In this document: piece after piece, positions 45,101 to 55,800 of the stretch | Layout: the number at the start of each line of letters is the position of its first letter | Position numbering within the stretch: the stretch's first letter is position 1 | Assembly: GCF_003937915.1 (NCBI RefSeq) | Contig: NZ_RHUM01000003.1 | Span: 231,605 to 295,604, forward strand | Length of the DNA stretch: 64,000 bases | Direction: 5' to 3' | Origin: Erwinia sp. 198 | GTDB taxonomy: Bacteria; Pseudomonadota; Gammaproteobacteria; Enterobacterales; Enterobacteriaceae | The notes under the pieces: model-generated | Told to the model about the DNA's origin: nothing | Databases searched by the model: none | What the model saw: the letters and a program-made list of their open reading frames with translations, nothing else | Position numbers and translations under genes: made by a program

Positions 45101-46279
45101 CGTGGGGTTCTCAATCGGCGGAACGGGAACCGGCACTTCCGCGCCGCCGCCGCCCGTGCCGACCGGCGTCACCAGATCGGTAGCAACATAGATCATTTGC
45201 TCAAACCAGTTGCCCGCGCCGTCCTGGACGCCCAGCACCAGCGCGTTTTGTCCCTGCTGGGTATGGATATCCTGGGAAGTGAGCTGCACGCTCCAGCTGC
45301 CGTCCGCATTCAGGGTACCGGTACGATAGCTCTCGATCTCGCCCTTAACGGCAAACATGGTCAGCGGAAAAGGCGTTTGCATTGTGCCGGTCACGGTGTA
45401 GATCGGCTCGCCGTTTTGATAAGTCACGTCGGCCAGCGTCAGCTCATCGGTGGTAACCAGCGGGCTACTGCTGTTGTAGTGGCTGATAAGCAGCAGATCG
45501 CGAGTGGCGCTGATGCTGTTGCCGCTGGCGTCGATGGCGCTGACGGAAAATGTGTAGCTGCCGTCTTTGATCGCCGCCAGGTCGCTGTCACCAATTTGCA
45601 CCGACCAGACGTTGTTGTTGACGTAGCCGGACCAGGTTTTACCGTCCAGCGTGAGCTCTACCCGCGTACCGGAGGCCAGCTGCGTGCTGGTACCGGTAAT
45701 TTCGACGCCGTAAACGCCCTCTTTATAGTTAACCGCGTCATCGACAGAAACCGGATTAATGGTCAGCATCGGCAGCGTGGTCGAGGCTTCTGCGGCAATA
45801 GTGCCGGTCGCGGTGGCCGGGCTGGCCGTTAGCGCAGGCGCCGTGGGAGAAGTGGCGACGGCTGCCGCTGCGCTATCAACGGGCGCGGTCGTATTGTTGA
45901 CAATCAGTGTGGAATCAATGAATTCGGCAGCTGCCGGTATCGCAGCCAGCGTCGGCGTCGGCGTCACGGCTGTTTCGGTATCCTCTGTTCCGCCAGCAAA
46001 CAGCGCCTGCTGCTGCGTCGCGCCATCCTGAAAGATCAGCTGGCTTTGCGATTGAGGATCGGTACTAAAAAACTGTTGAAAACGCGAGACGCCGCCATCC
46101 TGATGTAGGATCAAATCGCTGCCCTGCCTCTGCCAGACAGAAACCTGAGAAGGCGCGCCCTGTAAGATGACGATACTGGGTTCGCTGAGGGTATAAGCCT
46201 GTGAATCGTTTTCGACGAGCAGTGTTTCACCGCTTGCCAGCGACACGATATTGACGCGGCCTGAGCCTGAATACGCCAT
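42185..46279 (-). CDS. Large type I-secreted adhesin with BapA-like N-terminus (1,364 residues)
   Basis: Start ATG 46277-46279 (MAYSGSGRVNIVSLASGE) has AGGGGA upstream. Residues 1-100 resemble the N-terminal prefix of Salmonella BapA: an all-beta part without a Sec signal, with SEPSIVILQG and FSTDPQSQSQLIFQDG. A Thr/Ala-rich linker follows, then seven or more Ig-like domains of about 100 residues in a mirror-like order (two-domain unit P-Q, Pro-rich linker, unit R-S, unit R-S again, single T, P-Q again), a second linker, and a C-terminal module (about 42185-42600) with one RTX-like nonapeptide GGAGHDTLV and the closing ADVLIQHNLQVQTA, the presumed secretion signal. It should be exported by the adjacent exporter and act in adhesion or biofilm formation. 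Confidence 0.87.
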   Translation of the reverse strand: MAYSGSGRVNIVSLASGETLLVENDSQAYTLSEPSIVILQGAPSQVSVWQRQGSDLILHQDGGVSRFQQFFSTDPQSQSQLIFQDGATQQQALFAGGTEDTETAVTPTPTLAAIPAAAEFIDSTLIVNNTTAPVDSAAAAVATSPTAPALTASPATATGTIAAEASTTLPMLTINPVSVDDAVNYKEGVYGVEITGTSTQLASGTRVELTLDGKTWSGYVNNNVWSVQIGDSDLAAIKDGSYTFSVSAIDASGNSISATRDLLLISHYNSSSPLVTTDELTLADVTYQNGEPIYTVTGTMQTPFPLTMFAVKGEIESYRTGTLNADGSWSVQLTSQDIHTQQGQNALVLGVQDGAGNWFEQMIYVATDLVTPVGTGGGGAEVPVPVPPIENPTDGTPPTPDNPGTTSPETGGGAVATPKPTIATPFGDGWLNHDEKTHSETLSGTTGVTGSGQQVAINISGSRYQATAADDGKWSLALTSAQLMGTDFSTGKHWINVYATNAEGESGKTGAYFFTDISTPHVSVDTLPNTDINLNSARQNGLVFTGSGDAGDGLTLTLGTQTWQTLVGFDGTWRVDITPQQAQQLQLGNYTLKASVTDPAKNTGTETQDITFYNGEATPAAAVDSASADHAAATAGQATAAAQPAADSTGVLLAATAVPHPTINTPFGDGWLNRSEKLDGQTLVGTTGATGSGQTVMVKINGVDYQAAVTNDGNWRLDLNTETLLHSEFNTGKRWITVTASNAEGETGSTQAYFFTDVSTPQTAIDTPADGTHINLNQIAENYRFTGTGDAGDALTLTLGALTWHTTVDFDGTWQAALTPQQAQQLTAGDYRLEATISDMAKNVGSGSLALDFYNGSTSPTVTINSLSDDNRVNLNTLTDDYAIRGTGEVGARVTLSIGSLALGSATVGQNGEWTTWLSENDARQLTAGNTTILASVQDSAGHEHSASLSVELYAADVQPTLTMDTVEINDIVDYANYQNDVQLHGDSWGLHTGTEVTLTLADKTYTGYVYANHWMATIPSADIEATADGYYNLKVSIESASGNASASRDVLLLSHLYSSDPVLTFNALTPEDVVYHDDNAYYLISGTVTEPLPVDKLSFYGGELLNYYAINVAADGTFTAEVPVSEYTSISSTPGFYVSYQDAAGHWYETRDTVTLPDAPATVETADQSTFSLLAEANPLDDVSHASATDAQDSSATAVTESGATGGEPAVASHVEGIAPNAGTEGNETFTLSTLNLLSNLNGGAGHDTLVLDGSHEALDFASLGLKISSVETIDLGTSGSNSLTLGQKDLLALTDNASEALTIKGADGSAVTLSTAEGGVWNEAGMQTIAGQQFDLYHNSSASHEGTLADVLIQHNLQVQTA

Positions 46280-46838
46280 AAAAATCCCCTTGTGCACCAG
46301 ATAAATGAGTAAAGTGACGCCGCGTAAAAGTAAAGTTTTACTTCACTTAAAGCGGGCATGCAGCGGCCAGCGCCTCAAAAAAGGTGCCAGGCCAGACCCG
46401 GTGCTTTCTGGATTTACAAAATAATCCATAACAAGGCTAATGGTAAAAAAAATTTCCAAAAAAAAAGCTAACGACAAGGCGAGGATTTTATTTCGCCGGC
46501 AAAAAAAACAGTACCACTCTTTGCCATAACCGAGAATCGGCCCAACTTACCACTTTTTACCTCAATAACTTATCGTCAAAAAAAGGCGAGCAGTCGACGC
46601 TGGATAGTGGATAACCTAGTCCGCTACAACACACTTTACTACTGGCGTAAATCTGGAAAGTGGTGCCAAACGGCAATTTTTTCTTATTAGTGTCTTTAAC
46701 GTCACTTTACGCAAAAATGACAAAAATTCGCCATTCTTTATTTTCGCTGACGCTTTTGCTGCCGCTACAAATGATAACCCCTCCTTAACCTTAACCGCCC
46801 TGCGCGAGCCTGACTGTGCCCGCGCAGGAAAGTCTTTG
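46280..46838. other. 559-base AT-rich region between the two adhesin genes
   Basis: No gene. It holds a GC hairpin CCTGCGCG/CGCGCAGG (46799-46828) just after the giant adhesin stop, without a U-run on the minus strand, and A-tracts near 46440-46510. A short motif resembling TACCACTTT occurs at 46512-46522 (TACCACTCTTT), 46549-46559 (TACCACTTTTT) and inverted at 46658-46666 (AAAGTGGTG). The promoter of the 1,364-residue adhesin must lie here. Confidence 0.5.
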
Positions 46839-49800
46839 TTATACCAGATGAACCTGAAGATTATGCTGGATCAGCACATCGCCCAGAGTGTTTGCAGTAT
46901 CCAACGCCGAGTTGTGGTAAACGTCGAATACCTGCCCGTCTACCGTGCGCTGTGCGGTGGTAGCCCAGGTACCGCCGTCGCCGTTAGCCAGCGTGACCAG
47001 ATCGCCGGTTACCCCCTTGATCATCAGATCGTCGGTCTGTTTATCGGTAATATTCAGCGCCTCGTTGAGATCCAGCTTGACGCTGTTAGTACCGCTTTGC
47101 CCTAAGTTGATGATTTCGATATGCTCCACCTTCAGCCCGAGCGTGGTGAGATCCAGCGTCATATGCTCGCCATTGAGCACCAGCGTATCGGTACCCGCGC
47201 CGCCATCAATATGCGTAAAGTTCAGCGTATTAAGCGTTACGGTATCTTCGCCGCTGCTGCCCGCGACCGACGCGCCTTCTACCGTCTGTCCGTCCGCCAG
47301 CGCCGCGATTAACCCACCGATGCTGTAGCTGCCGTCATCAATGACCGTAGCCGTAGCGGACTCGCCCGTGGTAGCCGTGGCGTTGTCGGTTGTGCCAGTA
47401 GCCGCTGCGGTGGAGGCGTCCGCCGGAGTGGTGGCATCCGTCGTAGTAGTGGTTTCCGCCGTACTGCCGGCCGTCGCGCTGTCCGACTCGCTACTCGCCG
47501 TGTTCGCCGTCGCCACCTGCGCGGAAGCGGCAGTCACAGCGGCGTTGCCGGTATCGCTGGTGTCAGCAGCAGCGACAGCAGTAGCCTCATCCGCCGCCAT
47601 CGCCAGCAGCGCCGTTGCCGCCGCCGCAGAAGAGGTGCCCGCAGCCGGCAGCAGCGATCCCAACAGCAGGGTGTTACTGGTAGTGGCGCGGTTGCCTGCC
47701 ACATCCGCTGCGGTTACGGTAACGATAGAGTTCAGGCTTAAAGAGGTTAACAGGCCGCCGGTGAATTTTACGCTATAGCGGCCGAGCGCATCCGTGGTGG
47801 TGTTCAGCGTCGTGCCGTTCAGCGTGACGCTCAACGGGGTGCCCTGGGGCAGGTTCAGCGTGCCGCCGGTCACGGTCAGCCCTGTTACCAGCACGCTGAC
47901 CAGGCTCAGCACCGGATCGACGCCAATGGCCGGTAGGTTATGGGTAATAGCCGTAAAGGTATTGCTGCCGGTGGCGGTGTTGCCTACCACATCGGACACG
48001 GTAGCCGTGACGGTATAGCTGCCGTCAGCGATGCCTTTCAGGGTGGCGGAAGGCACCGTCACGCTCCATGCGCCTGTAGAGCCCACGGTTGTGGTGTAAA
48101 GGTTGCCCGCGATATTAACCGTCACCGTACTGCCAACCGCATTAACCGAGGTACCACTGATGGTAGCCGGCGTGTTGGCCTCGCTCAGATTAAGGTAGTG
48201 GTCGCCGCCAAACATGGTGCTGTTATTAATAGTCACGCTTGGCAGCGTATGGGTTTTCACCACCGCCGTATCGGAACCGGTGCCGGTATTACCTACCGCA
48301 TTGGTTACGCTGGCGGTGACCGTAGCGTTGCCGTCCGGCAGTGCGGCCAGCGTCGCGGCCGGCACCAGCACGCTCCAGGTGCCGTTCGCGCCGATGGTGG
48401 TGGTCAACGTCGAGGTGCCCACGCGCACGTTCAGGATCGAGCCTTCAGCATTGGTAGACGAACCGGTAATCGTCTGGGCAGTTTGCGCATCGACAGCGCT
48501 CAGCAGGCCATCGCCAAAGATGCTGGAGATCGTGACCGAAGGCGGCGTCTGCGCGATAACAACCAGTTGTCCGGTATTGGTCGCCACGTTGCCGTAGCTA
48601 TCCGTTACCGAGGCATTGACCGTCAGCACGCCGTTCGCCAGCGCGCTGAGATCGGCTTTCGGCACGTTCAGCGTCCAGCCGCCGCTGCTGTTAACCGGTG
48701 CCGTGTAGGTTTTACCGTTCAGCGTGACGGTTACAAGGGAGCCAGTCGTAACGTTACGGGCTATACCGCTGATGGTCTGGACGGTGTTGATATCGTTGGC
48801 GCTGAGCACGCTGTCCCCAAATACCGTGTTGACCGTCAGGGTTGGCGTAGTCTGGATGCCAACCCGCACGCCCGTGCTGGCGCTGGCGGTGTTGCCTACC
48901 GCATCGGTGACGGCGACGCCCACGGTGAGATTACCGTCCAACAGCGTGCTGAGCACAGCAGGCGACACCTGAGCACTATAGGCACCGTTCGCGCCGACCG
49001 TGGTCGTCACGATGGTGTTGCCGAGGTTGATTGTTACGGTCGATCCCGGCGCTACGTTGCTGGCCGTCCCGCTGATGGTCTGCGTGACCAGCGATTCCAC
49101 CAGGTTCAGTACGCCGTCGCCGCCAAAGACCGGGTTCAGCGTCACGGTCGGCAGCGTGTTGACGCCAACCGTTGCGCCGGCATTAGCGGTAGTGGTGTTG
49201 CCCGCGCTATCCGTTACGCTGACGCCCACGTTGAGGTTGCCGTCCAGCAGCCCTTTTAATAACGTCGGCGTCAGCGCCACGTTAAAGCTGCCGTCCGCCG
49301 CCGTAGCGGTAACAAATTGCGTACCGGCCACGTTGACCACCACCCGAGAACCCGGCTCCGCATTGGCCACGGTGCCGCCAATGGTCTGTCCCAGCGCCGC
49401 ATCAGCCGCGTTAAGCAGGCCATCACCAAACAGCCGCGCAATATTGACTACCGGCGCGGTCAGCTTGGCCACCAGATTGCCGGTGGCGGTAGCGGTATTG
49501 CCTGCCGCATCGGTAACGCTGGCCCCCACGGCCAGGGCGCCGCTGGTCAACGTGCCGAGAATATCCGGCGTGACCGTGGCGGTAAAGGCGCCGTTCTGTC
49601 CTACCGCCGCCTGTACGGTGGAATTGCCCAGCGTCAGGTTAATGGTCGAACCGGTCGCTACGTTATTGACCGTGCCGCTGATGGTCTGGTTAACCAGCGC
49701 ATCGGCAATATTCAGAATGCCGTCGCCAAAGATTGGGTTAAGCGTGATGGACGGTTGGGCGGTAAAGATGCCGATAGTGGCCGACGTCGACGAGGTATTC

Positions 49801-52800
49801 CCCGCCGGATCGGTCACCGAGACGCCCAGCGTCTGGTTGCCGGTGGTCAGCGCCGCCAGATCCAGCGGCGGAATAGTCACGTTCCATGCGCCACCCGCCT
49901 GAAGCGTCGTCTGGTAGGTTTTACTGCCCAGCGTCACGGTAACCGTGGAGCCGGCCGCACCGTCAATCGTACCGCCAACCGTCTGCGCCAGCGCCGCCTC
50001 AGCGATGTTTAGCAGGTTGTCGCCGCCAAACAGGCCGGTGATGGCACTGATGGTTGGCGCTTCCAGAATGGTGGTGACGGTTTCACCCACGGTGCGGGTA
50101 TTGCCTGCGCCATCGGTCAGCACAATGTTCAGCGCGGTATCGCCATCGCTTAACAAACCGAGCAGGCTTGGCGGCACGATCAGCGCAAAGCGCCCATCCT
50201 GTCCAACATCCGCCGTCAGCGTAGTGCCGCCCAGCGTCAGCGAAACGGTCGCGCCAATCCCGGCGGAGCTGGCCAGGCCGGTAATAGTCTGCGCTACCGT
50301 GGTATCCACCGCGTTCAGGAAGCCGTCGCCGAAGACGGAATCCACCACCAGATTCAGTGCCGCGTTAACCACTTTATTTACCGTCAGCGTGGCGTCGGTG
50401 GTGTTGCCTGCGGCGTCGTTAACCCGCAGACCAAACACCAGCGTGCCGTCGGTGAGGCTGCCCAGCACCTCCGGCGTCAGATCAAGGCTGAAGGTGCCGT
50501 CGGCATTGACCAGCGCCGTGGCGATCGGCGAGTTGTCGCCCAGATAGAGGCCGATAGTTTGGCCTTCCGCGCCGTTCGCGGTGCCCGTCACTACCTGAGT
50601 GGTCAGGATATCCGCAGCATTCAGCACGTTATCTTCCACCAGCGCGTCCACCGCAATCAGCGGCGCGCCGGTATCTACGGTAAAGTCGCGCGTAATGGTG
50701 CCGGTATTGCCTGCCGCATCGGTCAGCGTGACGGTCAGGGTTTGTCCCGCCTGGCCCAGAGCCTGCAAATCGCCTGACGGAAGCGTGGCAGACCAGCTAC
50801 CGTCCGCCTGAACGATGGCCGTATAGGTCCTGCTGTTCAGCGTGAGGGTTACCGCTCTGCCCGCCTCGCTGGTGGACGCCGTCCCGCTAATTATCTGGTT
50901 AACCGCCGCTTCCGCGCCGTTCAGCACGTCGTCGCCAGCAAAGGCGTTGAGGGTGACGACAGGCACGGAGCGATCCACCAGTACCTGGCTACTTGCCTCC
51001 AGCGTAGTGTTCTGATCGGTGGTCAGCGTCGCGGTTACGGTGGCGATACCGTCGGCGATATTCGCCGCCGTGTTCGGCACGGTGAGCGTCCAGGTGCCGT
51101 CGACGCTATTCACCACGGCCGTCCCGGCCTGCGCCACGCCGTTGATGCTGACGGCTACGGTTCCCGTCACCGCGCCGCCGCTGTCGACAGGCAGGTTAGC
51201 GAATGTTCCGGTCAGCGTCAGCGTCGCGCCGTCCGTACTGTTGATGATGTTGTCGTCGGAAACCGGTGCCAGCGTCAGCAGCGGCGTTGGAGGCGGCGTC
51301 AGATCGACCGTGACCGCAGCGGTTGCGGTGCCCGTATTGCCTGCAACATCCACTACCGAAGCGTTGATGGTGCCGGTATCGCCAGTGGTGCCCAGCTGCG
51401 CCAGCACTTCCGGTGTCAGGTTAACCGACCAGCTACCGTCCGCGGCTACCACGCCGCTTACGGTCGCCGTGCCGATGGTGACCGTCACTACCTGGCCTTC
51501 GCCCGCGCCGGTCGTGGTGCCGCTCAGCGTCTGGGTCGTCAGGCTTTCCAGATAGTTCAGCGCCCCATCGCCGGTGAATGGCGTGATGGCGAGGGTTGGC
51601 ACGGACGTGTCGACGGTAAAGCTGCCCGTCGCCGTCGCCGTGTTACCACCGATATCTGCCGCCACCACGGTATAGTTTTGCAGCCCCTGATCCAGCGCCT
51701 CCAGCTGTGCCGTAGAGAGCGGCAGCGTCCAGTTGCCGTTCGCATCCACCGTCGCATTGTAGTCGGCACCGGCCAGCGTCACCGTCACGGCCTGACCGTC
51801 GCCTGCCAGCCCGGTGGTGCCGCTAAGCGCCACGCCCGCTGCCACGTCGGCCGCGTTAAGATATGTATCGCCAAAAGGCACATCCAGCGTTGGCGTTGGC
51901 GCGGTCAGCGCGGCGGTGAAGCCAAGCGAACTGGTGTTGATATTGCCCGCCGCATCAATCACGGTGACGTCGACGCTGTGCGCGCCGTTAGCCAACCCGT
52001 TCAGCGCACCGGCCGGCAGCGCTACCGCCCAGTTGCCGTTAGCATCCACGGTACCGGTGTAGGTAATGCCCGCCACGTCGATTTGCAGCTGCACGCCCTG
52101 ATTTAATCCGGTAACGCCCGTAGTGCCGGCCAGGGTAATAGCCGTTCCAGCCTCGGCGATATTCAGAATATCGTCGGTAAACAGCGGTGAATCGATGGTC
52201 GGCTGCGGCAGCGCCAGCAGCGCGTCGAAAGCAAGCGTGGCCGTGTTGGCGTTGCCTGCGGTATCAGTCGCGGTAACCGCAAAGGTATGCGTGCCGCTGC
52301 CCAGCGCGGTCAGCTGTGCCGACGTCAGATCCAGCGTCCAGTTGCCGTTGGCGTTGACCGTCGCCGTCAGCGGCGTACCGCCGTCGATAGCGACAGTGAC
52401 CGTCTGGCCGGCCGCGACCAGCCCGGTATTACCGCTCAGCGTCTGCGTGGCGGCGGCTTCGGCCACGTTAAGCAGGCCATCGGTAAACGGCAGATCGATG
52501 GTGACCGCCGGCAGCGCGTTAACGGCGACCAGTGCTGAATCGTCGGCCGTCCCGACGTTGCCCACGGCATCCGTGACCGTAACCGTAATCGGCAGCGTGC
52601 CGTCCGGCAGCGCAGAGAGCACGCCAGCCTCCAGAGGCAGCGTCCAGTCCCCCGTAGCCGGATCGACGCTTGCCTGGTAAGCGGTGCCGTTGATATCAAC
52701 GCTAACGGTTTGCGCACCGGTAATGCCGGTAGTGCCCACCAGCGTCTGGCCCGCTGCCGCCTCGGCAGCGTTCAATACGCCATCGACGAAAGGCTGGGTC

Positions 52801-55800
52801 AGCGTCGGCGTCGGCAGACCGGTAACGATAGCAGTATAGGCCAGCGAATCGGTGCTGCTGTTGCCCGCCAGATCGGCAACCGTCACGTTAATGGTGTGTT
52901 CGCCGTTGCCCAGCGTGGCCGCCAGCGCAGGCGTCAGCGTGGCCGTCCAGTTGCCGTTGTCGTCAACCGTAGTAGCAATGGCGTTGCCGTCAATATTCAG
53001 CGTAACCGTCTGGCCCGCGCCGGTAATGCCGGTGGTACCGTTAATCAGCTGCTCGACGCCCGCTTCGGAAGCGTTGAGCAGGCCGTCAATAAACGGCGTA
53101 TTGATTGCGGCCGTCGGCAGCGTGGTGGCCAGCACCTCAACGCTGGCTTCGGCCGTCGCCGGGTTGCCCGCCGCGTCGGCGCTGGCGACCGTCAGCTGAT
53201 AGAGCCCGTCGGCCAGGTCGGCAAGCGTACCTGCCGGCACGGCGGCGCTCCAGGTGCCGTCCGCATTGACCGCGCCAGTAAAGGTTTGATCGCCAAGCGT
53301 GACCGTTACCGCCGTGCCGACGGCAAGATTGGTCGCCGTGCCGGTCAGCGTCTGTTCCGCTGCCGCTTCGGTCGCGTTAACCAGGCCATCGATGAACGGC
53401 GTATTCAGCGTCAGCGTCGGCAGCGTATTCACCGCTACGGTCAGGGTAATGACGCTGGTAGCGACGTTACCGCTGGCGTCGGTTACCGCCACGCTGAGCG
53501 GAGTCGTACCGTCGCCCAGCGCTGTCAGATCGCCGCTGCCGATAGTCAGGCTCCAGTTGCCGTCCGCATCTGCCGTGGTCGCGTACACCTTGTCGTTAAG
53601 GGTAATGCTCACCGGCAGGCCCGCATCGGTGGTGCCGCTGACAACCAGCCCGGCCGCCGCTTCCGCCGCATTCAGCACGTTATCCACGCCCGCGCTTAAC
53701 GCCACGTTCAGCGCCGGCGCGGTGGTATCAACGGTAAAGTTATCCGTTGTCGTCGCCACGTTGCCCGCCACGTCGCTGCCGCTGGCGATCAGCGTATTGG
53801 CGCCCGGCGTTAGCGCCTGTAGCGCAGCCGCTGGCACGGTAGCGCTCCAGTTGCCGTCGGCGTCAACGGTGCCGGTATAGGTCGCGCCGTTCAGCGTCAC
53901 CGTCACGGTGCCGCCTTCCGGGATGCGCTGGCTGGAGCCGGTGATCAGGGCATCGCTCTGCGCTTCCTGATTATTGACCACATCGTCGCTGGTGACCGGA
54001 TCGACAGAAATAGTTGGCAGACTGGCCGCCTGGGCAACCACGGTAAACTCAGCGAAATTGCTGCCCGTGTTGCCCGCCACATCGGCGACCGTGGCGGTCA
54101 GCGTTTGCGCGCCGTCAGGCAATGCGCCGAGATCGGCTGCCGGAACCGTTGCGGACCAGCTGCCGTCCGCCTGCACCAGCGCCGTATAGGCTACGCCGTT
54201 AAGCGTGACGGTCACGGTCTGCCCGGCCGTCACGTTGGTGCTAGTGCCGGTAACGGCCAGATCCGCGCCCGCTTCACTCTGATTAAGGTAGTTGTCGCCG
54301 CTGATGGCATCCAGCGCTACGGTCGGCTGGCTCGCCAGACTGGCGTCGACGACAACCGTCAGCGCCTGAGTAGAGACGTTGCCCGCCGCATCGGTCAGGC
54401 TGACGCTCACTGGATAAGTCCCGTCCGCAATGCCCTGAGTGACGCTGGCGGGCAGATTGACCGTCCAGTTACCGTCGTCCTGCACCGACTGTTGATAGGC
54501 GACGCCATTAAAGGTGACGGTCACCAGCTGGCCTGCTTCGCTGGCTGAAGCGGTACCCGTAATGGTTACCGGCCCTACGCTTTCCGCCGCGTTGATAATA
54601 TTGTCACCCGCGACCGGATTAACCGTTAGCGTTGGCGCAGTCAGATCAACGCTAACAGAAGTCGTCGCGGTGCCCGTATTGCCGATGGCGTCCGTGGCGG
54701 TCACGGTGATGCCCTGAACGCCTTCGCCCAGCGCCTGTAGCGTAGCGCTGCTGACCGGCAGCGTCCAGTTGCCGGCGTTATCCACCGTAGCGGCGTAGTC
54801 CGTGCCGGCAATGTTGACCGTTACGGTCTGGCCTGCGCCGGTCGCGCCGGACGTACCGCTCAGCGTCCGATCGCTCTGCGACTCGGTAAAGTTGATGTAG
54901 CTGTCGATAAATGGCGTATCCAGCGTTGGCTGTAGCGCCACGGTCGACAGCGTGATATCGGCAGCGGTTGAGGCCGTGTTGCCCGCCGCGTCGCTAAGGG
55001 AAACGGTAACAGGATAAGTGCCGTCCGGCGACGTCTGGAGCAGGCCGGCCGGCAGCACAAGGCTCCAGCTGCCGTCCGCCGCAATGGCGGTGGTGTAAGT
55101 CTGGCCGTTCAGCGAAACCGTGACCAGCTGGCCTTCTTCCGCGCCGGTGCTGCCGCCGCTGACGGTAATATCCGCCGCTGCTTCGCTACCGTTAACCACG
55201 CCGTCGCCCGCCAACGGATTAAGCGTCAGGGTCGGCGCGACGGTATCCACTGTGACCGGCACCGGTACCGTGCTGGCGTTGCCGGCCGCGTCGGCTACGG
55301 TAACCTGTAGCGCGTTTGCGCCCTGTGGCAGCGCCTGAAGTTCAGCGGTCGGGATAGTGACGCTCCAGTTGCCGTCCGCGTCTACCGTGCCGGTATAGGT
55401 GGTATCGCCCACCACCACGGCAACAGTTTGTCCGTCGCCCGTTACGCCAGAGGAGCCGGTCAGCGTCTGATCCGTCGCCGCCTGTGCGCCGTTCAGCACG
55501 CCGCCGTTAAATGGCGTATCCGCGGCGACCGCAGGCAAATCGTTGACCTGTACGTTCAGCGTAGCGGTGCCGGTGGCCGTGGCGCCGCTGGCGTCGGTCG
55601 CGGTAACGGTTAGCGTGTTAGCGCCATCCGCCAGGCCGGCCAGCGAGGCGGCCGGGATCACGGCGTTCCAGGTGCCGCCGGTGCCGACCACGCCGGTAAA
55701 AGTTTGCCCGTTAAAGGTGACGGTCACCGGCGCGCCCTGCGCAAGGCCGGTAGTGGTACCGGTAACAATCAGCGCATCCTGAGCTTCCGCAGCGTTCAGG

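Noticed and set aside
43445..45832. A 795-codon plus-strand reading frame opposite the smaller adhesin
   Set aside because: It mirrors the repeats of the adhesin on the other strand, is rich in Arg/Gly/Ala, and shows no domain. Similar antisense frames occur all along the giant adhesin.
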